Shown in pieces: positions 16,809-25,688 of a stretch of DNA of 64,000 nt. The notes under the pieces were generated by a model. That model searched no databases. It worked only from the letters and a program-made list of their open reading frames with translations, and was not told the origin of the DNA. Location of the stretch: the NCBI RefSeq assembly GCF_010820665.1, contig NZ_JAAIKC010000012.1, positions 1 to 64,000 of the forward strand. Direction: 5' to 3'. The translations under genes were made by a program, and so were the position numbers. Each line of letters opens with the position of its first letter. Positions within the stretch are counted from its first letter, which is position 1. This stretch comes from Paenibacillus sp. SYP-B3998 (GTDB lineage Bacteria > Bacillota > Bacilli > Paenibacillales > NBRC-103111).

Positions 16809-18551
16809 ATGATCGATTCCAAAAAGATTCAGATTGCGAGGGAGGAAGTCGGGATCAAACCCGCACTCCTCCCCTTTTTAATGAAACGAGCTGTTATTTT
16901 ACTAACCCTACTCTTACTTTTTGTGTTCTTTATCGTGCCGATTGCCAAATTAATCTATTTAAGCATGCAAGACGGCGTTGGATTCACGCTTAAGCACTAC
17001 ATGGAAATGCTACAGCAGATAAGGTTATGGAAAACGCTGAAGGACACGTTTGTCATCGTCACAGGCTCCTCGCTTTTATCTATTTTATTGGGCGTTCTTG
17101 CAGCATGGTTCATGGCTTACACGGATCTTAAACACAAGAAATTGCTTCATATGGCCATCTTGCTTTCCTTTATTCTTCCGTCTTACGTTTTAACCTTATC
17201 TTGGTCTTCCTTCATGGGCACTCAAGGAGCCGTAGCCCAAATCTTGCACTTGTTTAATCCAGATGCTAAGCCATGGAGTATGTATAGCTACGGCGGTATC
17301 ATTTTCGTTATGGGTATCCATCATTTCCCGCTTGTTTATCTCTTGACCGTTGATGTGTTGAGAAAAATTCCCCGCGATTTGGAGTGGGCAACAAGAGCTA
17401 GCGGTGCTGGAAAATGGAAAACATTTTATCTGGTTACCCTTCCCCTGTCTTTGCCAGGTTTGACAGCTGGAGGACTGCTCGTATTCTTAGCTTCGTTAGA
17501 TAATTTCGGAATTCCAGCTTTTCTTGGCATTCCCAAAAATATATCCGTCTTAAGCACATTGATTTATGAAGAAATTATCGGTTTTGGCCCCTCTGCTTTC
17601 GCAAGAGCGGCAGCTTTATCCGTCATGCTAGGCATTATTGCGGTCTTTGGTACACTCCTGCAATGGCTTACCGTCAAAAAAATTAAAACCACTGATACCG
17701 TTATCATCGATAACAGCCCGCGCCATTTGCTAGGTAAAAACCGCTTATGGATTACGTCTGCCGTATGGGCATTCCTCACTCTGATTACAGTGGTACCTTT
17801 AAGTTCCATGGTAGCTATTTCCTTGAAAAAGGCATATGGACTCCCTTTTCAAGCCGTAAATTTAACGTTTGCCAATTATCAGTACATCCTGTTCGAGAAT
17901 CCAAAGGTATGGAAATCCATTCAAAACAGCTTCATGCTTTCCGCTACGACGCTGATCATTTGCTTAGTGCTTGGATCTCTACTTGCTTATGTACGAGTAC
18001 GTAAGCCTTCGTGGATTACCAAATCAATGGAGTTAGCCGTCGCCCTTCCTTATACGTTGCCTGGGATTGTATTTGCTTTATCCATGATTTTTGCATGGAT
18101 GGAACCGATTCCCGGCTGGAATCCTGGTGTCTACGGTTCCATTCGCATTTTATTTATCGCTTATGTGTGCCGATTTCTTATTTTGCAGGTACGAGCAAGT
18201 ATCACGGCCTTTATGCAAATCGATGTATCGATGGAAGAAGCAGCACATATTTTCGGTGCCGGTTTATGGAAAAAATGGACAACCATCCTTCTGCCACTTC
18301 TTCTGCCAGGACTGTTGAGTGGAGCTTTTCTCGTCTTTTTGACGGCTTTCACCGAGTTGACGGTATCTGCCTTATTATGGTCCACCGGCTCTCAAACTAT
18401 CGGTGTTACGATATTTAGTTTTGAACAGGCCGGTAATACCCTGTACTCAACTGCTCTATCTAGCTTGATTGTCATATTGATCGTTCTAGGAATGGGCATT
18501 CTGTATATCTTCCAACAGTTTCAATCCAACAAAGGAGTTCAGCAGCCATGA
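16809..18551 (+). CDS. Fused two-domain ABC importer permease (FbpB/PhnU type)
   Basis: This 580-residue protein has about twelve membrane segments arranged as two homologous six-helix permease domains. Each has an EAA loop: WATRASGAGKWKTFYLVTLP near residue 195, and EEAAHIFGAGLWKKWTTILL near residue 478. Such fused permeases work as one chain with a single ATPase in the ferric, aminoethylphosphonate and hexose-phosphate importers. It starts 19 bases after the binding protein, and its end overlaps the ATPase start by 4 bases (ATGA). Confidence 0.92.
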   Translation: MIDSKKIQIAREEVGIKPALLPFLMKRAVILLTLLLLFVFFIVPIAKLIYLSMQDGVGFTLKHYMEMLQQIRLWKTLKDTFVIVTGSSLLSILLGVLAAWFMAYTDLKHKKLLHMAILLSFILPSYVLTLSWSSFMGTQGAVAQILHLFNPDAKPWSMYSYGGIIFVMGIHHFPLVYLLTVDVLRKIPRDLEWATRASGAGKWKTFYLVTLPLSLPGLTAGGLLVFLASLDNFGIPAFLGIPKNISVLSTLIYEEIIGFGPSAFARAAALSVMLGIIAVFGTLLQWLTVKKIKTTDTVIIDNSPRHLLGKNRLWITSAVWAFLTLITVVPLSSMVAISLKKAYGLPFQAVNLTFANYQYILFENPKVWKSIQNSFMLSATTLIICLVLGSLLAYVRVRKPSWITKSMELAVALPYTLPGIVFALSMIFAWMEPIPGWNPGVYGSIRILFIAYVCRFLILQVRASITAFMQIDVSMEEAAHIFGAGLWKKWTTILLPLLLPGLLSGAFLVFLTAFTELTVSALLWSTGSQTIGVTIFSFEQAGNTLYSTALSSLIVILIVLGMGILYIFQQFQSNKGVQQP

Positions 18552-19621
18552 GCATTCAAATCGCCAACGTCAGTAAAAAATTCGGAAGCTTTCAAGCGCT
18601 GAAGTTATTAAACCTCACGATAGCCGCAGGCGAGTTCGTCGCCATCCTAGGTCCATCTGGCTGCGGTAAAACAACCCTGCTCCGCATGCTTGCCGGATTC
18701 GAGCAGCCCACTACCGGAGAAATCCTCATGAACCATACAGCAGTAGCGAAGCCAGGCTTCAGTCTTCCTCCAGAAAAAAGAAGAATCGGCATGGTATTTC
18801 AGGCATTCGCCTTATGGCCGCATATGAATGTGACAGAGCACGTACGCTTTCCAATCCGCCATCATAAAGAGACGCCCTCTTACATTAAAGAGAAAGAACA
18901 GGATCGTATCGCAAGCGTGCTTGAAATGGTTGGCTTGTCGCAGCATGCTACACGTATGCCACACGAATTGTCTGGAGGTCAAAAACAGCGTGTTGCGCTT
19001 GCAAGAGCTATCGCCGCCGAACCTTCGCTTCTGTTGATGGATGAACCGCTTAGCAGTCTCGACGCCATGCTCCGCATGGATATGCGCCGGGAAATCCAAT
19101 CCATTCATAGGCAAACGGGGACTGCCATCGTGTACGTTACTCATGACCAAGGCGAAGCTTTGGCAATGGCTGATCGGGTTGTGGTCATGAAGGATGGATT
19201 GATCGAACAAGTCGGTACACCACAAGACATTTACTTGCGTCCGCAAACGGAATTTGTCGCCAAATTCGTATCCAAGGCCAATTTGGTTCGTGGACGTTGG
19301 AACAACAGCATGTTTGTACCAATAAGTTCTGATGGCACCCTCCAGTGGCAAGGTGATTATGTAGCGGACTACTTTAGAACAAATGGATTGTATCCGGTCA
19401 GGCCCGATCAATTTCAACTGAGTTCTCCGCAGCAGCCTGGCGTTCAGGGCAAGGTTACCAATGTTCAATTTCAGGGAAAAGAATTTCACTATGATATCCA
19501 AACTGAAGATGGCCAGTGGGAAATTAGTTCTCCACTCCACTTTCAACTGAACGAAAAAGTATCCCTCAATTTAACAAGCGAACAAGTAACGAAGAAGAAC
19601 AGAATTGAGGTACTTGCATGA
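18548..19621 (+). CDS. ABC importer ATPase (PotA/FbpC/AfuC-like)
   Basis: This 357-residue protein has Walker A GPSGCGKTTLL (about residues 36-46), signature LSGGQKQRVALARAI, Walker B LLLMDEPLSSLD and switch TVIYVTHDQ-type sequence (IVYVTHDQGEALAMADR). A C-terminal TOBE-like regulatory domain takes up the last 110 residues. This is the COG3842 class that energises import of spermidine, iron, molybdate or phosphonate-type ligands. The gene overlaps both neighbours by 4 bases, so the operon is tightly coupled. Confidence 0.94.
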   Translation: MSIQIANVSKKFGSFQALKLLNLTIAAGEFVAILGPSGCGKTTLLRMLAGFEQPTTGEILMNHTAVAKPGFSLPPEKRRIGMVFQAFALWPHMNVTEHVRFPIRHHKETPSYIKEKEQDRIASVLEMVGLSQHATRMPHELSGGQKQRVALARAIAAEPSLLLMDEPLSSLDAMLRMDMRREIQSIHRQTGTAIVYVTHDQGEALAMADRVVVMKDGLIEQVGTPQDIYLRPQTEFVAKFVSKANLVRGRWNNSMFVPISSDGTLQWQGDYVADYFRTNGLYPVRPDQFQLSSPQQPGVQGKVTNVQFQGKEFHYDIQTEDGQWEISSPLHFQLNEKVSLNLTSEQVTKKNRIEVLA

Positions 19622-20397
19622 AGCAAAAGCGAAGTATGATTTTTTTCGATATCGACGGTACGCTGCTTGATCATGGTAAACAATTGCCTCCATCAACAAA
19701 GGAAGCCATCCTTAGATTGAAGGATTCTGGCCATGAAATCTCATTTGCAACAGGACGCTCCCCTTTTATGCTCAAGTCACTAAAGGATGAGCTCGGGATA
19801 AATTCATTCGTTGGTTTCAACGGCCAATATGTGATGCTGAATGACGAGTTGATTTATAAAAATCCTATTCCGACAAATCTCATCCGCGCTTTGTCGGAAT
19901 ACGCCCAACAGAGCAGTAATCCTCTTGTCTATTTAGACCACGAAGGAATGAGAAGCAATATCAAACACCACTCTCACGTCGAAGAAAGCATAGGAACTTT
20001 GTGCTATACACTTCCGGAGTATGACCCTAACTATTATATGGGCAGAGAAATCTATCAATCGATGCTCTTTTGCACAGAGGATGAAGAAGCTAGTTATAAA
20101 GAACGCTTTCAAAAGCTGGATTTTGTTCGTTGGCATCCCGTCTCTATGGATGTATTGCCGTATGGGGGGTCCAAAGCACAGGGCATTGAGCGACTAATTG
20201 ACAAGCTCGGATTTGCCAAGGAAGATGTCTATGCGTTTGGCGACAATCTAAACGATATGGAAATGCTGCAGTACGTAGGTCACAGCGTGGCGATGGGGAA
20301 CTCTCCTGATTCCGTGAAAAAAGCCGCACGCTATGTTACAAAGGACGTTAGTCAGGACGGGATTGCCTATGGGTTAGAGCTTGTAGGCTTATTATAG
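19618..20397 (+). CDS. Cof-type HAD-IIB phosphatase (transporter operon)
   Basis: This 259-residue HAD hydrolase has motif I IFFDIDGTLLD, motif II FATGRSP and motifs III/IV VYAFGDNLNDMEMLQYVG. It belongs to the same Cof subfamily as the protein at 14754 but is clearly a different member. The start overlaps the ATPase stop by 4 bases. Having a phosphatase translationally coupled to an importer suggests it acts on the imported compound, consistent with a phosphorylated ligand; this remains inference. Confidence 0.92.
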   Translation: MKQKRSMIFFDIDGTLLDHGKQLPPSTKEAILRLKDSGHEISFATGRSPFMLKSLKDELGINSFVGFNGQYVMLNDELIYKNPIPTNLIRALSEYAQQSSNPLVYLDHEGMRSNIKHHSHVEESIGTLCYTLPEYDPNYYMGREIYQSMLFCTEDEEASYKERFQKLDFVRWHPVSMDVLPYGGSKAQGIERLIDKLGFAKEDVYAFGDNLNDMEMLQYVGHSVAMGNSPDSVKKAARYVTKDVSQDGIAYGLELVGLL

Positions 20398-20409
20398 AAG
20401 CATATAAGT

Positions 20410-20460
20410 AACACCCCAAATTTTGATCTGCCTCCACTGCGGATCAAAATTTGAGGTGTT
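20410..20460 (+). terminator. Long hairpin after the importer operon
   Basis: AACACCCCAAATTTTGATC (20410-20428) pairs with GATCAAAATTTGAGGTGTT (20442-20460) over 19 positions with one mismatch. The following T-tract is short. It separates convergent genes and may serve both strands. Confidence 0.6.
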
Positions 20461-20512
20461 CTTATGCATAATCATGCGTTTCTTGCAATTGATTTAGAAA
20501 AGGCCTCCCAAC

Positions 20513-20851
20513 TCAGCTATTGTTGACCCGATATTTTTTAAAATAGACTCGAATTTCCTTTATTTCACGATAAACTCGAAAAGGCTTGCTTATGAATCTT
20601 CTCGGGAGGGTTAAAAGGAATTGGCTGACCTGATCATGGTATTCCTCTGTCATTCTGGAAGGCTTGCTTCGAATTCTCATAAAAACTTCCTCATAAAGCT
20701 CCTGAGAAAGATCAATCTGTAAAGAAAGTCCCCGATTGCAGCCCTGGCATTGAATCTTCGAAATACGTTGATTCAAATAGCTGATGACATGATTTTCATC
20801 GAGTCTGCAATGCATGCAGTGAAAGAAAGCTTCTAATTGGGTCTCTTTCAT
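20513..20851 (-). CDS. Small zinc-ribbon-like protein (Bacillus 'bh protein' type)
   Basis: This 112-residue protein has two CxxC knuckles 22 residues apart in its first third (FHCMHCRLDE and IQCQGCNRGL), which should bind one zinc ion. The rest is basic and helical and ends in KKYRVNNS. I recall similar short proteins of unknown function in Bacillus genomes. Its ATG overlaps the stop of the SorC-type regulator by 4 bases, so it is the second gene of that operon. No function can be assigned. Confidence 0.68.
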   Translation of the reverse strand: MKETQLEAFFHCMHCRLDENHVISYLNQRISKIQCQGCNRGLSLQIDLSQELYEEVFMRIRSKPSRMTEEYHDQVSQFLLTLPRRFISKPFRVYREIKEIRVYFKKYRVNNS

Positions 20852-21828
20852 AATGATTTCTCCAATACCGATTTACTTTCTTTCAATCGAGCTACCAGGC
20901 TGCATGCGGTCAAATCGTCGGTAATTAACACATGTATATATTTTCCCTTTAATGCGGCTAGAATACTATCTATTTTATGTAAGCCTACAGCGATACCGAT
21001 CACCATTTTGACCGTTTTCAGATGCTCAAGCTCGATGCCGATGACTTTATCGTTGATGGGATGCTCGCAGAGTTCACCATTATGGTCAATAAAGCGGGAA
21101 TTAATATCCGCAACCGCGTTCATGGACTTCAATTCAGTCAGTACATCTTGGCTCAAATAGCCGATTTGTTCCATGGTTGACATAGCAAACGGATTTCCGA
21201 TGCCGACTAAAGCGATATCAATTTGCTTGCCTTCCTCCAAAACGGATGCAATATAAGGAAGTTGGACAAGCTGATCTTTAAGAAACTCCGTTTCCACCAC
21301 CGCTGGGGCATAAAGAGATTCGCATTTGACACCCATTTTTTTAGACAACTCATACGCGATTTGGTTAGAGTGAATCTCCGTCTTATCATTGCCCATCCCT
21401 CCGACTAGCGGAATAATCTTGAGATTATCTTTTTTTTCAAACGGAAATTCCTTCACCATATGAAACAACGTAGTCCCCCAAGATACGCCGATGCGCTCTA
21501 TTTGTTTCATTGTTTTCAGAACAAAATTAGCTGTTGCCTTGCCTACTGTACTGTATATCAGATCCTGATTCAAATCACGGGTAGGCACTACGAGTACTTG
21601 TCTGAGATCAAATGTAGTTTCAATTTCTTTCTCAAGATCGCTTATTTCCAACATATCATCATGGATGAGGATTTCTACAACGTTCTCTTCTCGTGCCTTT
21701 TGCAGTAATTTAGAGACAAGTGGCCGTGAAATTCCGAACTTCACAGCAATTCGCTCCTGTGTCCATGACTCAAAATAATATAACTTGCATATCTTTACTA
21801 TCAGCTTTCTTTCTTCAATATTTAACAT
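20848..21828 (-). CDS. SorC/DeoR-type sugar-binding transcriptional regulator
   Basis: This 326-residue protein has an N-terminal HTH (YYFESWTQERIAVKFGISRP, residues 17-36, then LVSKLLQKARE) and a large SorC-type phospho-sugar-binding domain (VGKATANFVLK, IGVSWGTTL, KIIPLVGGMG, and DIALVGIGNPFAM). Members such as CggR, DeoR and SorC sense phosphorylated sugars. It is convergent with the importer/HAD operon that ends at 20397. A link between a phospho-sugar sensor and a possible phospho-compound importer is plausible but not proven. Confidence 0.9.
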   Translation of the reverse strand: MLNIEERKLIVKICKLYYFESWTQERIAVKFGISRPLVSKLLQKAREENVVEILIHDDMLEISDLEKEIETTFDLRQVLVVPTRDLNQDLIYSTVGKATANFVLKTMKQIERIGVSWGTTLFHMVKEFPFEKKDNLKIIPLVGGMGNDKTEIHSNQIAYELSKKMGVKCESLYAPAVVETEFLKDQLVQLPYIASVLEEGKQIDIALVGIGNPFAMSTMEQIGYLSQDVLTELKSMNAVADINSRFIDHNGELCEHPINDKVIGIELEHLKTVKMVIGIAVGLHKIDSILAALKGKYIHVLITDDLTACSLVARLKESKSVLEKSL

Positions 21829-22047
21829 ACACGAAACCGCCTAACATTTGTTCTAGCTTCTTACATTTGTAATAAATATAAAATTAATAACGTATCACGT
21901 CAAGTTAAGAATCCGTAAACATGTTGTGGAATACCTCAGCCAAGAACCTTAGAGTTACTGAACTTCAAAGAGCCCCAACAAAAGGAATCGCACAACCGAG
22001 TATTCCATAACTAGAGTAGCCAAATTTGAAATAGAGGTGTTCGATTC

Positions 22048-22401
22048 GTGAAATGGACGGTTCGTATTCTACAAGGCTTACTCTCTTTAGCTTACTTCAT
22101 ATTTAGTTTTATGAAGCTCTCAGGAAATGAGATGCAGGTACAATCCTTCACTGAGACATACGGGTACAGTGTAGGATTCATGTATGTTATTGGCGTTATT
22201 GAACTCTTGGCAGCCATCGGACTTCTCATTGGCTTCAAGAAGCCGCGCATCGCGTTCTACTCCGCTGGTGTTATTGTCATTACAATGGCTGGGGCCGTAT
22301 TCACCCATCTCAGGGTTGGCCAAGGCATGGGCATGGCTACGGTGCCATTAATTCTTCTCATCCTGGCCTTGATTGTTTTCCTTGGCCGTCGATTAAAGTA
22401 A
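22048..22401 (+). CDS. DoxX family membrane protein
   Basis: This 117-residue protein starts at GTG 22048, with GAGGTG (22034-22039) 8 bases upstream. Four hydrophobic segments follow the DoxX pattern: LQGLLSLAYFIFSFMKLSG, FMYVIGVIELLAAIGLLIG, FYSAGVIVITMAGAVFTHL and VPLILLILALIVFLG. DoxX-like proteins are small inner-membrane proteins linked to thiol or oxidative stress; the role of this one is unknown. It is a single-gene unit ended by a hairpin. Confidence 0.85.
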   Translation: MKWTVRILQGLLSLAYFIFSFMKLSGNEMQVQSFTETYGYSVGFMYVIGVIELLAAIGLLIGFKKPRIAFYSAGVIVITMAGAVFTHLRVGQGMGMATVPLILLILALIVFLGRRLK

Positions 22402-22407
22402 GCATAC

Positions 22408-22457
22408 ATAAAGGCTTCTCCCGTTATCATCTAATCGATAACTAGGAAAAGCCTTTA
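22408..22457 (+). terminator. Hairpin after the doxX-like gene
   Basis: ATAAAGGCTT at 22408 pairs with AAGCCTTTAT ending at 22457, with a further inner TTATC/GATAA pairing. It lies between convergent genes. Confidence 0.6.
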
Positions 22458-22500
22458 TGCTAAGATGAACATTTTAACCCTATTTCCAGCAACACAATTC

Positions 22501-23085
22501 TTAAAACTCACTCCCCCGAACCTTAGCAAATACCATCATATCCCGTAAATTTCCGGATACATCACAAGATTCGCTTCTCAAAACAGCTTCAAGGGCAAAC
22601 CCTAAGCGTTCTGCTACTTTGGCGCTTCGCATGTTCCTTGCGTCACAGCGTATTTCAACCCGATTCGCTTGAAGTTCATTGATCACAAAATCCGTAGTAC
22701 CTGAGACAGCTTCTGTAACAAGTCCCTGACCTACACAGGACGTTCTTAACCAGTAGCCAATTTCAAATTTGCGCGATTGCCAATTGATATGATGAAGGCC
22801 GCTTGAACCCATAAATTCACCTGATTGTTTATGAAATAAATGAAAGCATAAAGCCGTTCTTTCTAAAAAGCTTAATCTCGCTTTCCGCACACTCACTTCT
22901 GTCTCTTCCAATGTTGGCACCGATTTCGCCCAAGCCATCCAAGGCCGAAGTTCCTCCATACTTTCAATGATGGCTGGATTAACTAAGACTCCATCACCGA
23001 AATGAGCAGAACGAATGAGCAAACGTTCCGTTTCGAAGCTTTCAGGAAAAGATAGCGTGATTGGATTCTGATCAGAAAAATTCAT
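22501..23085 (-). CDS. GNAT family N-acetyltransferase (RimJ/RimL type)
   Basis: ATG 23085 is preferred over the ATG nine codons upstream because AAGGTGG lies 7 bases before it. The 194-residue protein has the RimJ/L-like pattern: FETERLLIRSAHFGDG near the start, FEIGYWLRTSCVGQGLVTEA (acetyl-CoA-binding motif A) and ANRVEIRCDARNMRSAKVAE RLGF-type motif B. It should acetylate an amino group of a protein N-terminus or small molecule. Stand-alone gene; substrate unknown. Confidence 0.9.
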   Translation of the reverse strand: MNFSDQNPITLSFPESFETERLLIRSAHFGDGVLVNPAIIESMEELRPWMAWAKSVPTLEETEVSVRKARLSFLERTALCFHLFHKQSGEFMGSSGLHHINWQSRKFEIGYWLRTSCVGQGLVTEAVSGTTDFVINELQANRVEIRCDARNMRSAKVAERLGFALEAVLRSESCDVSGNLRDMMVFAKVRGSEF

Positions 23086-23159
23086 TTCATGTCCACCTTC
23101 TCTATTTTCCATAATTTAACACATGAATCACAACGTGACAATCTAATAATAGTCAAGTG

Positions 23160-24128
23160 TCAAACATTTAGCAGAAGTAGGATGATCGAAGATAAGCTGA
23201 GACATCCACTAATTAAACATAGAAAAGCAACGACTTGTTTAGGACTTAACCCTGTCCGCAACAACCGATAATGCGCTTGACTTGCATCGGCTTGGTAGAT
23301 CGGTTTCCCTTGTAAAAAACGCTTAATGACGACAAAAATATTATCAAAAATGGGTACCCCTAACGCTAAAATGGGTATGAACAGGGATAGGATAGTAGCT
23401 TGTTTAAATGCTCCATCCAGCGCAATAACACTTAGAATAAACCCTAAGAAGGTCGCGCCTGCATCCCCCATAAATATTTTGGCAGGCGGCTTATTAAATC
23501 GCAGATAGGCTACCGTGACGCCCACTAGAATGATCGCCATCATGGCAGAATCGCTTTGCCCTTTCGCTAATGCGACTACAAAGAGAGTAACCGCTGATAT
23601 CGCCGACAAACCACCCGCCAACCCATCCATACCGTCTGAAAAATTAATAACGGTCGTAACTCCAAAAATCCATAAGATGGTTAAGACAAACTGCAACCAC
23701 ATAGCAAGTACAACAAACTCTCCGCTAAATGGATTATAGAAGCCAGTAAACGAAATACCGGATGCAAAAACAAGAACGGCTGCTGCAACCTGTACGATTA
23801 ACTTCGGAAGGGTAGGAAAATCTTTCTGATGCGTTTTGTACCAGTCATCTATCGTACCAATACTTAATAGAAGCAGCCCCCCAATTAGAATGGCTCCCGT
23901 TTGGATGGTGAACCCTTTTAAAAATACTAAGAAGGTTACTACAAAGCCTATAAAGATAGCATAACTAGCTGTCAGGGGGATCGGCTCGCGGTGAATCTTT
24001 CTTTCAACATCTGCTCTAGGCTTGTCCACAAAATCAAACCGAAAAGCTAATTTCCCCAATGGTGGAATCAAAACGTACACGATAATAAACGATATTAGGA
24101 ATGCAGCTAGGTATGTTATTGGGATCAT
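23160..24128 (-). CDS. MraY/WecA/TagO-type polyprenyl-phosphate sugar-1-phosphate transferase
   Basis: This 322-residue integral membrane protein has about ten membrane helices. Its cytoplasmic loop motifs are GTIDDWYKTHQKD (DD pair), NFSDGMDGLAGG (catalytic Asp region) and FMGDAGATFLGF, plus a late QAHYRLLRTGLS His-containing loop. These are the marks of the family that moves GlcNAc-1-P or a related sugar phosphate onto undecaprenyl phosphate, starting teichoic acid or other wall polymers. It lacks the MurNAc-pentapeptide-specific MraY features, so a TagO/WecA role is more likely. It is not in a visible wall gene cluster. Confidence 0.88.
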   Translation of the reverse strand: MIPITYLAAFLISFIIVYVLIPPLGKLAFRFDFVDKPRADVERKIHREPIPLTASYAIFIGFVVTFLVFLKGFTIQTGAILIGGLLLLSIGTIDDWYKTHQKDFPTLPKLIVQVAAAVLVFASGISFTGFYNPFSGEFVVLAMWLQFVLTILWIFGVTTVINFSDGMDGLAGGLSAISAVTLFVVALAKGQSDSAMMAIILVGVTVAYLRFNKPPAKIFMGDAGATFLGFILSVIALDGAFKQATILSLFIPILALGVPIFDNIFVVIKRFLQGKPIYQADASQAHYRLLRTGLSPKQVVAFLCLISGCLSLSSIILLLLNV

Positions 24129-24191
24129 CTCCAGTTATAAAATTTTCCAACTATATTTTTAGACAAGTTTCGCCTCAAAAAAGTTCATAAC

Positions 24192-24224
24192 AAAAAGAGA
24201 CCCACAGCAATGGGCTGCGGGTCT
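24192..24224 (-). terminator. Terminator of the aldo/keto reductase gene
   Basis: On the minus strand AGACCCGCAGC pairs with GCTGTGGGTCT (24199-24224), followed by CTTTTTG. It ends transcription from the gene at 24349-25335. Confidence 0.8.
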
Positions 24225-24348
24225 AAGTGTTTATATTTTAAAGGGGGGTCGACTTTTAGTATAGGCTTTAATCATTAAAGCTTGATGAAATCTATGTATC
24301 ATTTTGATTACAAATTGTGAGGAAAATCTTATCCGCGTTTTGTCCAAT

Positions 24349-25335
24349 TTACTCAAGGACAAGGTTCGAAATATCGCTAATTTGACGAAGCTCGTCGGTT
24401 GTCAGCGTAAATTGCATCGCCCTTACATTTTCCTCAGCATGGTGAGCTTTAGAAGCGCCTGGGATTGCAAAAACCGTTTCACCATTAGCATGAATCATCC
24501 AGTTTAAAGCAATCTGCGTCGGAGAAGTATCGTATTTAACCGTAAGCTCTTCTAGATAGTCGATCAGCGGCTTCGACTTCCGCATCCCTGATTCACGGAA
24601 AGCAGATGACCATTTACGCGGTCCGGTTATGGCTTGTATGAGAGCAGGATTCTTATGAAATTTGCCGCTCAATATCCCTTGCTCTAACGGCGAATAGGCG
24701 ATAATGGCAATGCCCAGCTCCTTCGCGGTGTCCAGAATGCCGTTATGCTCAATACGGCGATCCAATAAGCTATACTTTACTTGATTGGAGATGAGCCGAA
24801 GTCCATGCTCACGCAGTACTCGATCTGCTTCTCGCATCTTCTTAGCGGAAAAGTTGCTGACACCAACATTCTGAATTTTGTTCAGCTTCACAAGCTGCGC
24901 CATCGTATTCATTTGCTTAGCTACAGACGAAAATGAATAGGGTTGATGCACTTGATGCAGATGAATCTTTCGATTGTCCAGTAAACGGATCCGTTCATCA
25001 ATTGTATTCGTAATGCTGTTCGCGGTACGCATAATCGGCCACCATTTGGTAGCGACGTGTGCGCCATCAGCCAAGGAGCCAGCCTCATTCAGCGCTCTGG
25101 CAAGCATTTGCTCGGACTGGCCTTTCCCGTATACTTCAGCCGTATCAAACCAGTTAATGCCGCCTTTCAGGCTAGTTCGCACGATTTTCAGCACGTCCTC
25201 CTGAGCTAACACTGGCCAAAACTTACCGACCATTCCTTGGCCGTTACTGAATTGCCAACAACCGAGTCCCAATGGAGAAAGCTCCAAATTGGAACTACCC
25301 AATTTACGTAGAATAGACGTTGCTTCCGCCATCAT
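24349..25335 (-). CDS. Aldo/keto reductase
   Basis: This 328-residue TIM-barrel oxidoreductase has the AKR tetrad: Asp/Tyr in WFDTAEVYGKGQSEQML, Lys in HVATKWWP and His in IHLHQVHQPYSF. Towards the C-terminus, LEQGILSGKF and FAIPGASKAHHAEENV bind NADP(H). AAAGGAG precedes the start; the first of two adjacent ATG codons is used. It reduces aldehydes or ketones; the substrate is unknown. It is divergent from the TipA-like MerR regulator at 25689, and a 40-codon ORF ends within its first codons. Confidence 0.92.
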   Translation of the reverse strand: MMAEATSILRKLGSSNLELSPLGLGCWQFSNGQGMVGKFWPVLAQEDVLKIVRTSLKGGINWFDTAEVYGKGQSEQMLARALNEAGSLADGAHVATKWWPIMRTANSITNTIDERIRLLDNRKIHLHQVHQPYSFSSVAKQMNTMAQLVKLNKIQNVGVSNFSAKKMREADRVLREHGLRLISNQVKYSLLDRRIEHNGILDTAKELGIAIIAYSPLEQGILSGKFHKNPALIQAITGPRKWSSAFRESGMRKSKPLIDYLEELTVKYDTSPTQIALNWMIHANGETVFAIPGASKAHHAEENVRAMQFTLTTDELRQISDISNLVLE

Positions 25336-25454
25336 GATCCATTCTCCTTTATCTCCTTGATATCAGGTGGCGCTATTTGTGGTGAGCATTTTTGAATTTT
25401 CTTGAGCAGGCCCGTCACCTGACCACGCAGTGCTAACGCCTCCTCTACGCTCAT
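25332..25454 (-). CDS. Possible 40-residue ORF overlapping the aldo/keto reductase start
   Basis: Between the AKR and MerR genes, the minus strand reads MSVEEALALRGQVTGLLKKI and ends DIKEIKENGS, with its TGA overlapping the AKR ATG (ATGA). The sequence looks like the end of a longer helical protein, perhaps a regulator's C-terminus. A stop codon lies immediately upstream of its ATG and the ribosome site is poor. It may be a remnant rather than a gene. Confidence 0.3.
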   Translation of the reverse strand: MSVEEALALRGQVTGLLKKIQKCSPQIAPPDIKEIKENGS

Positions 25455-25636
25455 ACCTACCTGAAAGGATCATTGTTGGGGAATGTATCCAGTTTGATCC
25501 TATTTATTTGAGCGCAATGTAATAGGTTCGCGCAGCATTCTCTTCATTCCATTATATTCTTTAGGCAATGGGAGTACAATGCGAACGATGCTCAACCTAA
25601 AGACAACGATGATGTCGATCGTTATACATATTTCAG

Positions 25637-25667
25637 TTGACTCCACCCTTAGGGGAGACTCTACACT
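25637..25667 (+). promoter_or_regulatory. MerR-type promoter (19-bp spacer) of the tipA-like gene
   Basis: TTGACT (25637-25642) and TACACT (25662-25667) are 19 bases apart. The spacer holds an imperfect palindrome, CTCCACCCTTAGGGGAG. Over-long spacers with a central dyad are the mark of MerR-activated promoters, so autoregulation is likely. Confidence 0.75.
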
Positions 25668-25688
25668 TAGTTTAGGAGGTGAATCACG

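Noticed and set aside
18812-19546. 244-codon open frame on the minus strand
   Set aside because: It lies entirely inside the ABC ATPase gene on the plus strand, which has all motifs; the reverse frame has no ribosome site or family features.
15728-19621. Firm assignment as ferric iron or 2-aminoethylphosphonate transporter
   Set aside because: The sequence does not show the iron ligands clearly, and no phosphonate-degrading gene is present; the class is clear but the ligand is not.
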